Shown one piece after another: positions 7,076-15,225 of a DNA stretch of 64,000 bases; the stretch's first letter is position 1, and every line of letters begins with the position of its first letter. This stretch comes from Pimelobacter simplex (GTDB lineage: Bacteria > Actinomycetota > Actinomycetes > Propionibacteriales > Nocardioidaceae). Location of the stretch: NCBI GenBank assembly GCA_016803235.1, contig JADCLI010000001.1, forward strand, positions 62,001 through 126,000, read 5' to 3'. The translations under genes and the position numbers were made by a program. The notes under the pieces were generated by a model that did not search any database, was not told the DNA's origin, and saw nothing but the letters and a program-made list of their open reading frames with translations.

Positions 7076-8017
7076 GTGCGGCACGAGTGGATGGACGGGG
7101 TGCGCGGCCTCGCGATCGTCGCGGTCGTGCTCTTCCATGCCGAGCTCGTGGCGGGGCCGCTGACCTGGCTGTCCGAGGTCAACCAGGAGCTGGCGCACGT
7201 CCGGATGCCCCTGCTGGTGGGGCTGTCCGGTCTGCTGCTGGCCCGCTCGCTGGCCAAGGGGCCGCGGCGCCACCTGGCCGGCAAGGTGCGGGCGGTGCTC
7301 TGGCCCTACCTGGTCTGGGCGACGCTCGACCTCACCCACGTCGTCGTCGACCGGCTCGTCGCCCGCGAGCCGCTGCCGGCCGACCTCGCCCGACTGGCGG
7401 TCTACAACCCGGCGAGCTACCTGTGGTTCCTCGCCTTCCTGTTCTGCTACCACGTCCTTGCCACGCCGATGCCGGCGTGGCTGCGCAGCGTCGCCGGACC
7501 GGTGCTGGTGCTGGTCGGCGGCACGATCGAGTCGAGCGACCTGCACCGGTTCGTCGCCCTCGCCGGCTGGTTCCTCGTCGGCGACCTGCTCGGCCGGGTG
7601 GCCGGGCCGCGGGTCCCGAGGTCCGTGGCGGCGGCCGTCGGCGAGGTCCGGTGGGGCGTGCTCGCGCGGATCGGGCGCCAGTCGGTCGTCTACTACGCCT
7701 GCCACCTGCTGGTCATGGTGTACGTCGTGCGGCTGGTCCGCGAGGCCGGCGTGGACGATCCACGGCTGGTCGTGCCGGTGGCGGTCGTCGTACCGCTGGC
7801 GGTGGGGGCGGCCCTCGTGCGCCTGCGCCGCCACCGCTGGGTCGACGCGCTGTTCGTGTGGCCCCGGGTAGACTCCACGGCCGGCACCGAGCAGAGCGGT
7901 GCCGATGCGCACCGAGACCAAGAGGGACGGGAATGTCTGGCCACTCCAAGTGGGCGACCACGAAGCACAAGAAGGCCGCGATCGACGCCAAGCGCGGCAA
8001 GCTCTTCGCGAAGCTGA
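7076..8017 (+). CDS. Acyltransferase 3 family membrane protein
   Basis: Up to 313 aa from GTG 7076 (ATG 7091 is an alternative). The start [19 protein letters not shown] is the family hallmark (DGxRGxA and a conserved His, here His21). At least eight hydrophobic segments follow, with basic loops, as expected for an integral-membrane O-acyltransferase that modifies sugars, peptidoglycan or lipids using acyl-CoA. The recognisable part ends at about residue 265 (WVDALFVWP); the remaining 48 residues are low in hydrophobicity, rich in Arg/Ser/Pro, and mostly overlap yebC (85 bases) in another frame. The true C-terminus may therefore be non-conserved, or a nearby frame change may have replaced the original stop. 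Substrate unknown. It sits between pdxT and yebC, which are often adjacent. Confidence 0.75.
   Translation: MRHEWMDGVRGLAIVAVVLFHAELVAGPLTWLSEVNQELAHVRMPLLVGLSGLLLARSLAKGPRRHLAGKVRAVLWPYLVWATLDLTHVVVDRLVAREPLPADLARLAVYNPASYLWFLAFLFCYHVLATPMPAWLRSVAGPVLVLVGGTIESSDLHRFVALAGWFLVGDLLGRVAGPRVPRSVAAAVGEVRWGVLARIGRQSVVYYACHLLVMVYVVRLVREAGVDDPRLVVPVAVVVPLAVGAALVRLRRHRWVDALFVWPRVDSTAGTEQSGADAHRDQEGRECLATPSGRPRSTRRPRSTPSAASSSRS
7869..7874 (+). promoter_or_regulatory. Possible -10 box for yebC
   Basis: TAGACT lies 58 bases upstream of the yebC ATG, inside the 3' part of the acyltransferase frame. TTCGTG at 7854-7859 is too close to be a good -35, so this is a weak call based on the hexamer alone. Confidence 0.3.
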
Positions 8018-8700
8018 TCAAGAACATCGAGATCGCCGCGAAGATGGGTGGCCCCGACCCCTCCGGCAACCCGACCCTGTTCGACGCCATCCAGAAGGCG
8101 AAGAAGCAGTCGGTGCCCAACAAGAACATCGACTCCGCGGTCAAGCGCGGCGGCGGTCTCGAGGGTGGCGGCGTCGACTACGAGACGATCATGTACGAGG
8201 TCTACGGCCCCCAGGGTGTCGCGCTCCTCGTGGAGTGCCTCACCGACAACCGCAACCGGGCCGCGATGGAGGTCCGCACCGCGGTCACCCGCAACGGCGG
8301 CACCATGGCCGACCCCGGCTCGGTCTCGCGCCTGTTCACCCGCAAGGGCGTCGTGGTGGTCGCCAAGCAGCAGGAGGCCAAGGAGGTCTCCGAGGACGAC
8401 CTGCTCGAGGCCACCCTGGACGCCGGTGCCGAGGAGGTCGCCGATCTCGGCGAGAGCTTCGAGGTCCAGTCCGAGGCCACCGACGTCGTCGCCGTCCGCA
8501 CCGCGCTGCAGGACGCCGGGATCGACTACGACTCGGCCGAGGTCCAGTTCGTCGCCACCATGGACATCCCGGTCGCCGACCCGACCGCGGCCGGCAAGGT
8601 GTTCAAGCTCGTCGACGCCGTCGACGACCTCGACGACGTGCAGAACGTGTTCACCAACGCCGACATCCCCGACGACGTCCTCGACCAGATCGAGGACTGA
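7933..8700 (+). CDS. yebC: YebC/PmpR family protein (translation/transcription factor, TACO1-like)
   Basis: 255 aa from ATG 7933, preceded by GAGGGACGGG. The N-terminus [20 protein letters not shown] and the box [13 protein letters not shown] are diagnostic of the family; the acidic C-terminal domain ends VLDQIED. Bacterial members were first described as DNA-binding regulators, and more recent work on YebC and TACO1 links them to relief of ribosome stalling at proline stretches; which applies here is not visible. It precedes ruvC as in most bacteria, although a strong hairpin and a separate SOS-type promoter lie between them, so ruvCAB can be expressed independently. Confidence 0.95.
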   Translation: MSGHSKWATTKHKKAAIDAKRGKLFAKLIKNIEIAAKMGGPDPSGNPTLFDAIQKAKKQSVPNKNIDSAVKRGGGLEGGGVDYETIMYEVYGPQGVALLVECLTDNRNRAAMEVRTAVTRNGGTMADPGSVSRLFTRKGVVVVAKQQEAKEVSEDDLLEATLDAGAEEVADLGESFEVQSEATDVVAVRTALQDAGIDYDSAEVQFVATMDIPVADPTAAGKVFKLVDAVDDLDDVQNVFTNADIPDDVLDQIED

Positions 8701-8742
8701 CCGGAGGTCGAGGAGGTCGCGCAGCGACCGTCCCGAGACCGG

Positions 8743-8769
8743 CGTGTCCCGCCGCCACGGCGGGACGCG
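8743..8769 (+). terminator. Hairpin between yebC and ruvC
   Basis: CGTGTCCCGCCG at 8743-8754 pairs with CGGCGGGACGCG at 8758-8769 (one G-U pair) across the loop CCA. The stem starts 43 bases after the yebC stop. No T-run follows. It probably insulates ruvCAB from yebC transcription. Confidence 0.55.
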
Positions 8770-8775
8770 GTCGTC

Positions 8776-8804
8776 TACCTTGGGGTCCGAACACATGTTC
8801 GGAC
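8776..8804 (+). promoter_or_regulatory. ruvC promoter with LexA (SOS) box
   Basis: GTCCGAAC at 8785-8792 and GTTCGGAC at 8797-8804 form a perfect inverted repeat around ACAT. Its core CGAAC-N4-GTTCG is the actinobacterial/Bacillus-type LexA box. A -10-like TACCTT (8776-8781) lies just upstream, so LexA bound here would cover the transcription start. The box ends 13 bases before the ruvC GTG. DNA-damage induction of ruvCAB is known in many bacteria. Confidence 0.85.
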
Positions 8805-8817
8805 GAAAGGTGCTGAC

Positions 8818-9342
8818 GTGCGCGTGCTCGGGATCGACCCGGGGCTGACCCGCTGCGGCCTCGGCGTGGTCGAGGGCTCGATCGGCCGTCCACTCACGCT
8901 GGTCGACGTGAGCGTCGTGCGCACCTCCGCCGAGCTGGCCGTGCCCGAGCGGCTGGTGAGCATCGAGCGGGGCATCGATGCCCGGCTCGACGAGTACCAG
9001 CCCGACGCCGTCGCGATCGAGCGGATCTTCGCCCGCTCCGACGTCAGCACGATCATGGGCACCGCCCAGGCCGCCGGCATCGCCATGGTGTGCGCGGCCC
9101 GGCGCGGGCTGCCCGTCGCGCTGCACACGCCGAGCGAGGTCAAGGCGGCGGTGTCCGGCAACGGCCGCGCCGACAAGGCCCAGGTCGGCGCGATGGTGGC
9201 CCGGATCCTGCGGCTCGGTGCGCCGCCGAAGCCTGCGGACGCCGCCGACGCCCTCGCGCTGGCCATCACCCACATCTGGCGTGGCGGCAGCCAGGCCCGG
9301 ATCGACGCGGCCCTCGCGGCCGCAGGAAGGCGGACCCGGTGA
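8818..9342 (+). CDS. ruvC: Holliday junction resolvase RuvC
   Basis: 174 aa from GTG 8818, with GAAAGG upstream. RuvC cuts Holliday junctions symmetrically in a complex with RuvAB. The four acidic catalytic residues are in place: Asp7 (GIDPG), Glu68 (IERIF), Asp141 and Asp144 ([10 protein letters not shown]), matching D7/E66/D138/D141 of the E. coli enzyme. Length is normal. It heads ruvCAB, overlaps ruvA by 4 bases (GTGA) and is preceded by a LexA box, so the cluster is expected to be SOS-induced. Confidence 0.97.
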   Translation: MRVLGIDPGLTRCGLGVVEGSIGRPLTLVDVSVVRTSAELAVPERLVSIERGIDARLDEYQPDAVAIERIFARSDVSTIMGTAQAAGIAMVCAARRGLPVALHTPSEVKAAVSGNGRADKAQVGAMVARILRLGAPPKPADAADALALAITHIWRGGSQARIDAALAAAGRRTR

Positions 9343-9932
9343 TCGCGTTCGTCCGCGGCCAGGTGGCCGCCCTCACCCTCTCCAGCGCCGTCGTCGAGGT
9401 CGGGGGAGTCGGCCTCGAGCTGATGTGCACCCCGGGCACCCTCGCCCAGCTGCGCACCGGCGCCACGGCCACCCTGCCCACGAGCATGATCGTGCGCGAG
9501 GACTCGCTGACCCTCTACGGCTTCGCCGACGAGGAGGAGAAGACGATCTTCGAGCTCGTCCAGACCGCCTCCGGCGTGGGCCCCAAGCTCGCGCAGGCCA
9601 TCGTCGCGGTGCTCTCGCCCGACGGCGTGCGCAACGCGATCGCCTCCGACGACGTGCGCACCCTCACCAAGGTGCCGGGCATCGGCCAGAAGGGCGCGCA
9701 GCGGATCATCCTCGAGCTCAAGGACCGCATCGGCGTCGCGCCCGGCGCCACCGCTGCCGGACCGGTCGCCGACGCGGCCTGGCGCGACCAGGTGCACCAG
9801 GGCCTGGTCGGCCTCGGCTACAACGCCAAGGACGCCGACAAGGCCGTCGACGCGGTCGCGGGCGAGGCCGGCGCGGCTCCCGACGTACGGCTGCTGCTGC
9901 GGGCGGCCCTCCGCGCCCTGTCGAAGGCCTGA
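9339..9932 (+). CDS. ruvA: Holliday junction DNA helicase subunit RuvA
   Basis: 197 aa from GTG 9339, which overlaps the ruvC stop; AGGAAGG lies about 8 bases upstream. RuvA tetramers hold the four-way junction in a square-planar form and load RuvB. The sequence begins [11 protein letters not shown] with the N-terminal OB fold (about 1-65), then two helix-hairpin-helix units ([14 protein letters not shown] and [14 protein letters not shown]), a variable linker rich in Ala, and the C-terminal domain III that contacts RuvB ([14 protein letters not shown]). All expected regions are present and the length is typical. Confidence 0.96.
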   Translation: MIAFVRGQVAALTLSSAVVEVGGVGLELMCTPGTLAQLRTGATATLPTSMIVREDSLTLYGFADEEEKTIFELVQTASGVGPKLAQAIVAVLSPDGVRNAIASDDVRTLTKVPGIGQKGAQRIILELKDRIGVAPGATAAGPVADAAWRDQVHQGLVGLGYNAKDADKAVDAVAGEAGAAPDVRLLLRAALRALSKA

Positions 9933-9943
9933 GAGGCTGACCC

Positions 9944-11023
9944 ATGCCCTTCCACGAGGACGACCTCGAGGCGGCGGAGGACCTCCACCTCCGCTCGTTG
10001 ACCGCCGCCGAGGCCGAGGGCGACGAGCGAGCGGTCGAGGCCGCGCTCCGCCCACGCAGCCTCGACGAGGTGGTCGGCCAGTCGCGGGTCCGCGACCAGC
10101 TCGGCCTGGTCCTCGAGGCCGCCCGGCAGCGGGGGAGGGCGCCCGACCACGTGCTGCTCTCCGGCCCGCCCGGGCTCGGCAAGACCACGCTCGCCATGAT
10201 CATCTCCCACGAGATGAACGCGCCGCTGCGGATCACCAGCGGACCGGCGATCACCCACGCCGGCGACCTGGCGGCGATCCTGTCCGGCCTGGGTGAGGGC
10301 GAGGTGCTCTTCGTCGACGAGATCCACCGGATGTCGCGCCCGGCCGAGGAGATGCTCTACCTGGCCATGGAGGACTTCCGGGTCGACGTCGTCATCGGCA
10401 AGGGCCCCGGCGCCACCGCCATCCCGCTCGAGCTGCCGCCGTTCACCCTCGTCGGCGCGACCACCCGCGCCGGGCTGCTGCCCGGACCGCTGCGCGACCG
10501 GTTCGGCTTCACCGCCCACCTGGAGTTCTACGAGCCCGACGAGCTCGACCGGATCGTGCGCCGCTCCGCCGACCTGCTCGGCGTCGACCTCGCTCCCGAC
10601 GGGTCCGCCGAGATCGCCGGCCGGTCCCGTGGCACGCCCCGCATCGCCAACCGGCTGCTGCGCCGGGTCCGCGACTACGCCCAGGTGCGCGCCGACGGCG
10701 TCGTCACGCGCCCGGTCGCCGAGGCGGCCCTCGACCTCTACGAGGTCGACGAGCTCGGTCTCGACCGGCTCGACCGCGCCGTCCTCGAGGCGCTGTGCCG
10801 GCGCTTCGGCGGGGGACCGGTCGGGGTCTCCACGCTCGCCGTCGCGGTGGGCGAGGAGCGGGAGACCGTCGAGGAGGTCGCCGAGCCGTTCCTGGTCCGC
10901 AACGGCTTCCTCGCCCGCACCCCGCGGGGCCGGATCGCGACCCCCGCCGCCTGGATCCACCTCGGGCTCACCCCGCCCGCGCTGCCGTACGACGACGCCG
11001 GGCCGACCCTCTTCGAGGACTGA
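9944..11023 (+). CDS. ruvB: Holliday junction branch migration ATPase RuvB
   Basis: 359 aa. RuvB is the hexameric AAA+ motor that drives branch migration with RuvA. Walker A is GPPGLGKTT (Lys80), Walker B is DEIH at 125-128, sensor 1 is the VGATTRAG region and the C-terminal winged helix carries [13 protein letters not shown]. The N-terminus has about 35 extra residues (acidic, [12 protein letters not shown]) before the conserved [12 protein letters not shown]; short extensions of this kind are common in actinobacteria. The start ATG 9944 is 11 bases after ruvA. The gene ends the ruvCAB unit, followed by a hairpin. Confidence 0.97.
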   Translation: MPFHEDDLEAAEDLHLRSLTAAEAEGDERAVEAALRPRSLDEVVGQSRVRDQLGLVLEAARQRGRAPDHVLLSGPPGLGKTTLAMIISHEMNAPLRITSGPAITHAGDLAAILSGLGEGEVLFVDEIHRMSRPAEEMLYLAMEDFRVDVVIGKGPGATAIPLELPPFTLVGATTRAGLLPGPLRDRFGFTAHLEFYEPDELDRIVRRSADLLGVDLAPDGSAEIAGRSRGTPRIANRLLRRVRDYAQVRADGVVTRPVAEAALDLYEVDELGLDRLDRAVLEALCRRFGGGPVGVSTLAVAVGEERETVEEVAEPFLVRNGFLARTPRGRIATPAAWIHLGLTPPALPYDDAGPTLFED

Positions 11024-11032
11024 CCTGCAACG

Positions 11033-11056
11033 ATCCGGCACCGATCCGGTGCGGAT
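11033..11056 (+). terminator. Hairpin after ruvB
   Basis: ATCCG(G)CACCG pairs with CGGTGCGGAT around a 3-base loop (one bulged G), starting 10 bases after the ruvB stop. No T-run follows. It separates ruvCAB from the yajC-secDF unit. Confidence 0.45.
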
Positions 11057-11070
11057 TGCCCCGCCGACCC

Positions 11071-11098
11071 GTGTTTCCCGAGGGTCCGTGGCTACACT
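11071..11098 (+). promoter_or_regulatory. Putative yajC-secDF promoter
   Basis: TACACT at 11093-11098 is a good -10 hexamer; GTGTTT at 11071-11076 is a weak -35 at 16 bases spacing. The implied 5' UTR of about 60 bases carries GGAGAGG at 11151-11157 in front of GTG 11165. Confidence 0.45.
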
Positions 11099-11164
11099 GA
11101 CCGGCGGTCCCGGGGACGGCTTCGTCCTGCGGTGTCCGTCCGTGCCCTTTGGAGAGGTTTGTCT

Positions 11165-11500
11165 GTGAAAGACGCTGCGTCCCTGCTGCCGATCGTGGCG
11201 ATCGCGGCCATCTTCTGGCTGCTGATCATCCGCCCCGCCTCGCGCCAGCGCAAGGAGGCCGCCTCGCTGCAGGCGTCCCTCACCGTCGGTGACGACGTGA
11301 TGCTGACCTCCGGCATCTTCGGCACGATCACGGGCGAGGCGGACGACCACCTCGAGCTCGAGATCGCACCGGGAGTCGTGATCCGGGTCGTGCGGGGTGC
11401 AGTCGCGTCGGTGCGCCGCGACGCCGAGACGGCGACGGACGGCTCCGAGACCGCGTCCGCTGACCCGACCGACCGTTCCGACGAGGAAGAGGAGCGCTGA
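11165..11500 (+). CDS. yajC: Preprotein translocase accessory subunit YajC
   Basis: 111 aa from GTG 11165. I chose this over GTG 11132 because GGAGAGG lies 7 bases upstream and because MKDAASLLPIVAI then puts the single membrane helix at the very N-terminus, as in the family. The helix (about 5-22) ends in IIRPASRQRKE, a characteristic YajC box, followed by the small soluble domain with GDDVMLTSGIFGTI. The C-terminal 25 residues are acidic and variable. YajC associates with SecDF and SecYEG; secD follows 2 bases after the stop. Confidence 0.93.
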   Translation: MKDAASLLPIVAIAAIFWLLIIRPASRQRKEAASLQASLTVGDDVMLTSGIFGTITGEADDHLELEIAPGVVIRVVRGAVASVRRDAETATDGSETASADPTDRSDEEEER

Positions 11501-11502
11501 GC

Positions 11503-13371
11503 ATGGCGTCCCGCCGTCCGCGCCCTGGGCGCCACCTGATCGTCTTCTTCCTCGGTCTGGCCGTGCTCTACGGCCTCACCGCGCTCTCGCAGGCCGGGGT
11601 CAAGGACCCCGAGACGCCCTGGCGGCCCGCGCTGGGCCTGGACCTGCAGGGCGGCACCCGGATCACCCTGACCGCCGAGAAGGCTCCGACCAAGGAGAAC
11701 CTCGACGAGGCCCGCCGGATCATCGACCAGCGGGTCAACGGCTCCGGTGTCGCCGAGGCCGCGGTCACCACCCAGGGCGGCCGCAACATCGTGGTCGAGG
11801 TGCCCGGGAAGACCCAGAACCGCGACCAGCTCGAGGAGACGGTCAAGCGCCAGGCACAGCTGCGCTTCCGACTCGTCGCCTGCTCCGACATCCGCCCCGC
11901 CGGCTGTGAGAGCAGCACGCCCGGCGGCATGGGCCTGGGCCGGGCTCCGCTCTCGCTCGCCGAGGACGACCCGACCGACGGTGCCACCGACGGTGCCACC
12001 GACAGTGCCACCGACAGTGCCACCGACGCGGCGACCGACAGCCCTGCGACCGATGCCTCGACCGACGGCTCGACGGACGCCCCGGCCGACGCTCCGACGG
12101 ACGCGCCCAGCGACGCTCCGACGGGTGCGCCGACGGCCGAGGACCCGGCCGGTGACGGTGCGAAGTGGACCGTCGCGGACGACATCGCGTGGTCCCGCAG
12201 CCCCGACCAGGCAGCGATCGCGCTGTACAACGGCTACACCTGCGACGCCAAGGGCGTCGTGGTCGACGCCGACGGCAAGCCGGCCGACCAAGTCGACGAC
12301 CCCGACCAGCCGCTGGTGGCGTGCACGGAGCCCGAGAGGGACGCGGAGGGCAACGAGGAGACCCCGCCGATCAAGTTCCTGCTGAGCCGCTCCGTCGTCG
12401 AGGGCACCGAGCTCGACGACGCCAGCGCCCAGACCCCCCAGAACGGCGTCGGCTGGGTCGTCGCCATCGAGATGGGCAACAGCAAGGAGCGGGCCCACCC
12501 CAAGGGCTCCGCCGGCGCCGCCTCCGACTTCGAGGCCGTCACCCGTGCCTTCGCCGGCACCGACGAGCAGTTCGCGGTCGTCCTCGACGGCCAGGTGCTG
12601 ACCTACCCGGTGCTCAACAGCGTGATCACCGACGGTCGCTCGCAGATCGAGGGCGACTTCAGCGAGCAGGAGGCGCTCGACCTCGCCAACAGCCTCAAGT
12701 TCGGTGCCCTGCCGATCAAGTTCAACGACCAGCAGACCTCCGTCGAGGAGATCGGGCCGTCCCTGGCCGGCAACCAGCTCTCCGCCGGCCTCACCGCGGG
12801 GGCCATCGGCCTCATCCTGGTGATGCTCTACTGCCTCTTCTACTACCGCGGGCTGGGCCTGGTGGTGGTCAGCTCGCTGTTCGTGGCGGCCGCCGTCACC
12901 TACGCGATGGTGCTGCTGCTCAGCAAGACGGCCGGCTTCACGCTGACCCTGCCCGGCATCGCCGGTCTGATCATCGCCGTCGGCATCACGGCGGACTCGT
13001 TCGTCATCTTCTTCGAGCGCATCCGTGACGAGATGCGCGAGGGCAAGTCGATGCGGGTCGCGGTCGAGACCGGCTGGGCCCGCGCCCGGGTCACCCGGAT
13101 CGCGGCGAACACGGTCCAGATCCTGTCCGCCCTGGTGCTCTACATCTTCGCCACCGGCGCGGTGAAGGGCTTCGGCTTCGCACTCGGCCTGACCACGCTC
13201 ATCGACCTCGCCGTGCTCTTCTGGTTCACCAAGCCGATGGTGTCCTGGCTGGCGCAGTTCAAGGCCTTCAACTCCGGGCACAAGCTGTCCGGCCTGAGCA
13301 AGGAGACGCTGGGCATGGACATCACGCCCTCTCGCCCTCGTCGCACCGCTGTCGCGGGAGGTGACGCCTGA
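11503..13371 (+). CDS. secD: Protein translocase subunit SecD
   Basis: 622 aa. SecD with SecF uses the proton gradient to pull preproteins out of the Sec channel. One N-terminal membrane helix (12-30) precedes the large extracytoplasmic domain, which starts with LGLDLQGGTRITL. Five more helices lie between about 425 and 590, including the conserved GIAGLIIAVGITADS helix and FFERIRDEMREGKS loop. A low-complexity segment of about 60 residues (155-215) rich in Thr, Asp, Ala and Pro, with TDGA/TDSA repeats, interrupts the extracytoplasmic domain; its DNA is a 12-base tandem repeat. Actinobacterial SecD proteins often carry variable inserts here. secF starts at the overlapping TGATG. Confidence 0.95.
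   Translation: MASRRPRPGRHLIVFFLGLAVLYGLTALSQAGVKDPETPWRPALGLDLQGGTRITLTAEKAPTKENLDEARRIIDQRVNGSGVAEAAVTTQGGRNIVVEVPGKTQNRDQLEETVKRQAQLRFRLVACSDIRPAGCESSTPGGMGLGRAPLSLAEDDPTDGATDGATDSATDSATDAATDSPATDASTDGSTDAPADAPTDAPSDAPTGAPTAEDPAGDGAKWTVADDIAWSRSPDQAAIALYNGYTCDAKGVVVDADGKPADQVDDPDQPLVACTEPERDAEGNEETPPIKFLLSRSVVEGTELDDASAQTPQNGVGWVVAIEMGNSKERAHPKGSAGAASDFEAVTRAFAGTDEQFAVVLDGQVLTYPVLNSVITDGRSQIEGDFSEQEALDLANSLKFGALPIKFNDQQTSVEEIGPSLAGNQLSAGLTAGAIGLILVMLYCLFYYRGLGLVVVSSLFVAAAVTYAMVLLLSKTAGFTLTLPGIAGLIIAVGITADSFVIFFERIRDEMREGKSMRVAVETGWARARVTRIAANTVQILSALVLYIFATGAVKGFGFALGLTTLIDLAVLFWFTKPMVSWLAQFKAFNSGHKLSGLSKETLGMDITPSRPRRTAVAGGDA
11974..12045 (+). repeat. 12-base tandem repeat inside secD
   Basis: Six consecutive 12-base units start with ACCGAC: two of ACCGACGGTGCC, two of ACCGACAGTGCC, then two diverged copies. 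They encode Thr-Asp-(Gly/Ser)-Ala repeats, and degenerate TD/AP units continue to about 12135. The length is a multiple of three, so copy-number change would keep the frame. Confidence 0.9.
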
Positions 13372-14639
13372 TGGGCAGGATGTCCCGCCTGGGCAACGAG
13401 CTCTACCAGGGCGGCCGGTCGATCAACTTCGTCGGCAAGCCGTGGCTCTTCTACGCCATCTCGGCCCTGCTGGTCGCCGCCGCGGTCCTGGTGCTCTTCC
13501 TCAAGCCGCTCAACATGGGCGTGGAGTTCACCGGCGGCACCACGGTGTCGGTCCCGGTCGGCGCCGGCAACGCCACCCAGGCCACCGCCGACGACCTGCG
13601 CGAGACGGTCGCCGACTCCGGCATCGAGAACGCCGAGAACCCGACGGTCACCACGGAGGGCGACTCCTCGCTGACCATCCAGGTCGAGAACCTCACCGAG
13701 AAGCAGCGCGGCGAGATCTCCGCGCTCGTCCACGAGCAGTTCCCGCAGGTCGACGAGGGTGACCTGTCGGTCCAGGACATCGGCCCGAGCTGGGGCCAGG
13801 AGGTCGCCAAGCGCGCCGCGATCGGCGTCGCCATCTTCCTCGTCCTCGTGGTCCTGTTCATCTGGGGCTACTTCCGCGAGTGGCGGATGTCGGTGGCCGC
13901 CTTCATCGCGCTGTTCCACGACGTGATGCTGACGGTCGGCGTCTACGCCCTGTCGGGGTTCCAGGTCACCCCGGCGGCGGTCACCGGCCTCCTCGCGATC
14001 CTCGGCTTCTCGCTCTACGACACCGTCGTCGTGTTCGACAAGATCAAGGAGAACACCACCGTCCTCCGCAAGAACACGCAGTCGTACGCCGACGCGGCCA
14101 ACCTCGCGGTCAACCAGACCCTGGTGCGCTCGATCAACACCTCGATCGTCGCGCTGATCCCGATCGGCGCGATCCTCTACGTCTCCGCCGTGCAGCTCGG
14201 CGCCAGCTCCCTGCAGGACCTCGCGCTCGCGCAGTTCGTCGGCATGGGCGTCGGCGTCTACTCGTCGGTCATGCTCGCCCCGCGCGTGCTGGTCCACCTG
14301 AAGATGCGCGAGACCGAGGTGCAGATCCAGGCGCGGCGGGCCAAGGCCAAGCAGCGCGCGCTCGCCGACCGCTACGCCTCGGTCCCCGTCGCCACCGACG
14401 ACGCCCCGGTCGCCGGCCGCCGCGGCGAGGACCCCGACGCGATCCCGGACGAGCTCCTCGAGGACGAGTTCGAGATCGAGGTCGAGGACGCGCCGGCTCC
14501 GCGCCGGGGCACCCCGAGCACCGACGCCGTCGGGAAGGGCCGCGTGGTGCCGACCAGCAGCCGCCCCGTCAACGAGAGCGGGAGCGCCGGTCGCAAGCAG
14601 CCGGTGCGGCAGGCGCGCTCCAAGCGCGGCAAGAAGTAG
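13371..14639 (+). CDS. secF: Protein translocase subunit SecF
   Basis: 422 aa from ATG 13371, sharing one base with the secD stop. It has an N-terminal helix (about 25-43), [12 protein letters not shown] (the SecF counterpart of the SecD motif), an extracytoplasmic domain, and a five-helix block (about 145-310) with [19 protein letters not shown], the conserved proton-path region. The C-terminal ~110 residues are cytoplasmic: a basic patch ([14 protein letters not shown]), an acidic stretch ([15 protein letters not shown]) and a basic end. Such a long tail exceeds the E. coli protein and is typical of high-GC Gram-positives. Works with SecD, and both follow yajC in one unit. Confidence 0.95.
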   Translation: MGRMSRLGNELYQGGRSINFVGKPWLFYAISALLVAAAVLVLFLKPLNMGVEFTGGTTVSVPVGAGNATQATADDLRETVADSGIENAENPTVTTEGDSSLTIQVENLTEKQRGEISALVHEQFPQVDEGDLSVQDIGPSWGQEVAKRAAIGVAIFLVLVVLFIWGYFREWRMSVAAFIALFHDVMLTVGVYALSGFQVTPAAVTGLLAILGFSLYDTVVVFDKIKENTTVLRKNTQSYADAANLAVNQTLVRSINTSIVALIPIGAILYVSAVQLGASSLQDLALAQFVGMGVGVYSSVMLAPRVLVHLKMRETEVQIQARRAKAKQRALADRYASVPVATDDAPVAGRRGEDPDAIPDELLEDEFEIEVEDAPAPRRGTPSTDAVGKGRVVPTSSRPVNESGSAGRKQPVRQARSKRGKK

Positions 14640-14643
14640 CGCG

Positions 14644-15204
14644 GTGACCGTTCGCGACGACCTCCGCGAACGCGCGGTCGACGCCCTGACCCGGCTGGTC
14701 CGCGACATCGCCGACTTCCCCGAGCCCGGGATCGTCTTCAAGGACATCACGCCGCTGCTGGCCGACCCGGCCGGCTTCGGCGCGGTCGTCGACGCGATGG
14801 CCGCGGCCGGGCGTGACGAGAGCGGCGCGGTCGTCGTCGACAAGGTCGTCGGCATGGAGGCGCGCGGGTTCATCCTCGCGGCGCCGGTCGCGCTCGCCCT
14901 CGGAGTCGGCTTCGCCCCGGTCCGCAAGGCCGGCAAGCTGCCGCACCGCACCCACCAGGTCGACTACGCGCTTGAGTACGGCGAGGCGGTGCTCGAGCTG
15001 CACCAGGACGCCGTCGCGCCGGGGGAGCGGGTGCTGCTGGTCGACGACGTGCTCGCCACCGGCGGCACCGCGGGGGCGACCTGCGACCTGGTCCGGCGCT
15101 GCGGCGCGGAGCCGGTCGGATTCGCGGTCCTGATGGAGCTGGGCTTCCTCGACGGGCGTGCGCCGCTGGGCGGCGTACCCGTGCATGCGCTGCAGACGAT
15201 CTGA
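14644..15204 (+). CDS. apt: Adenine phosphoribosyltransferase
   Basis: 186 aa from GTG 14644. It converts adenine and PRPP to AMP (purine salvage, cytoplasm). The PRPP loop is [28 protein letters not shown] at the N-terminus and [14 protein letters not shown] are both diagnostic of Apt as opposed to other phosphoribosyltransferases. Length is normal. It lies 4 bases after secF and directly before rel, an order widely kept in actinobacteria (secDF-apt-relA), which ties nucleotide salvage to the stringent response locus. Confidence 0.95.
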   Translation: MTVRDDLRERAVDALTRLVRDIADFPEPGIVFKDITPLLADPAGFGAVVDAMAAAGRDESGAVVVDKVVGMEARGFILAAPVALALGVGFAPVRKAGKLPHRTHQVDYALEYGEAVLELHQDAVAPGERVLLVDDVLATGGTAGATCDLVRRCGAEPVGFAVLMELGFLDGRAPLGGVPVHALQTI

Positions 15205-15213
15205 GGCCAGCAC

Positions 15214-15219
15214 TAGACT
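15214..15219 (+). promoter_or_regulatory. -10 box for leaderless rel mRNA
   Basis: TAGACT ends 6 bases before ATG 15226 and no Shine-Dalgarno-like sequence lies between them. This predicts transcription starting at the A of the start codon. No convincing -35 was found. Confidence 0.55.
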
Positions 15220-15225
15220 GACGCC

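Noticed and set aside
11974..12045. Tandem repeat as a CRISPR-like array
   Set aside because: Units are 12 bases, contiguous without spacers and in frame within secD.
11092..13281. Long minus-strand frame opposite secD with VGRGVRRAVGRG-type repeats
   Set aside because: The repeats are the antisense reading of the 12-base repeat and of secD codons; no start signal or domain.
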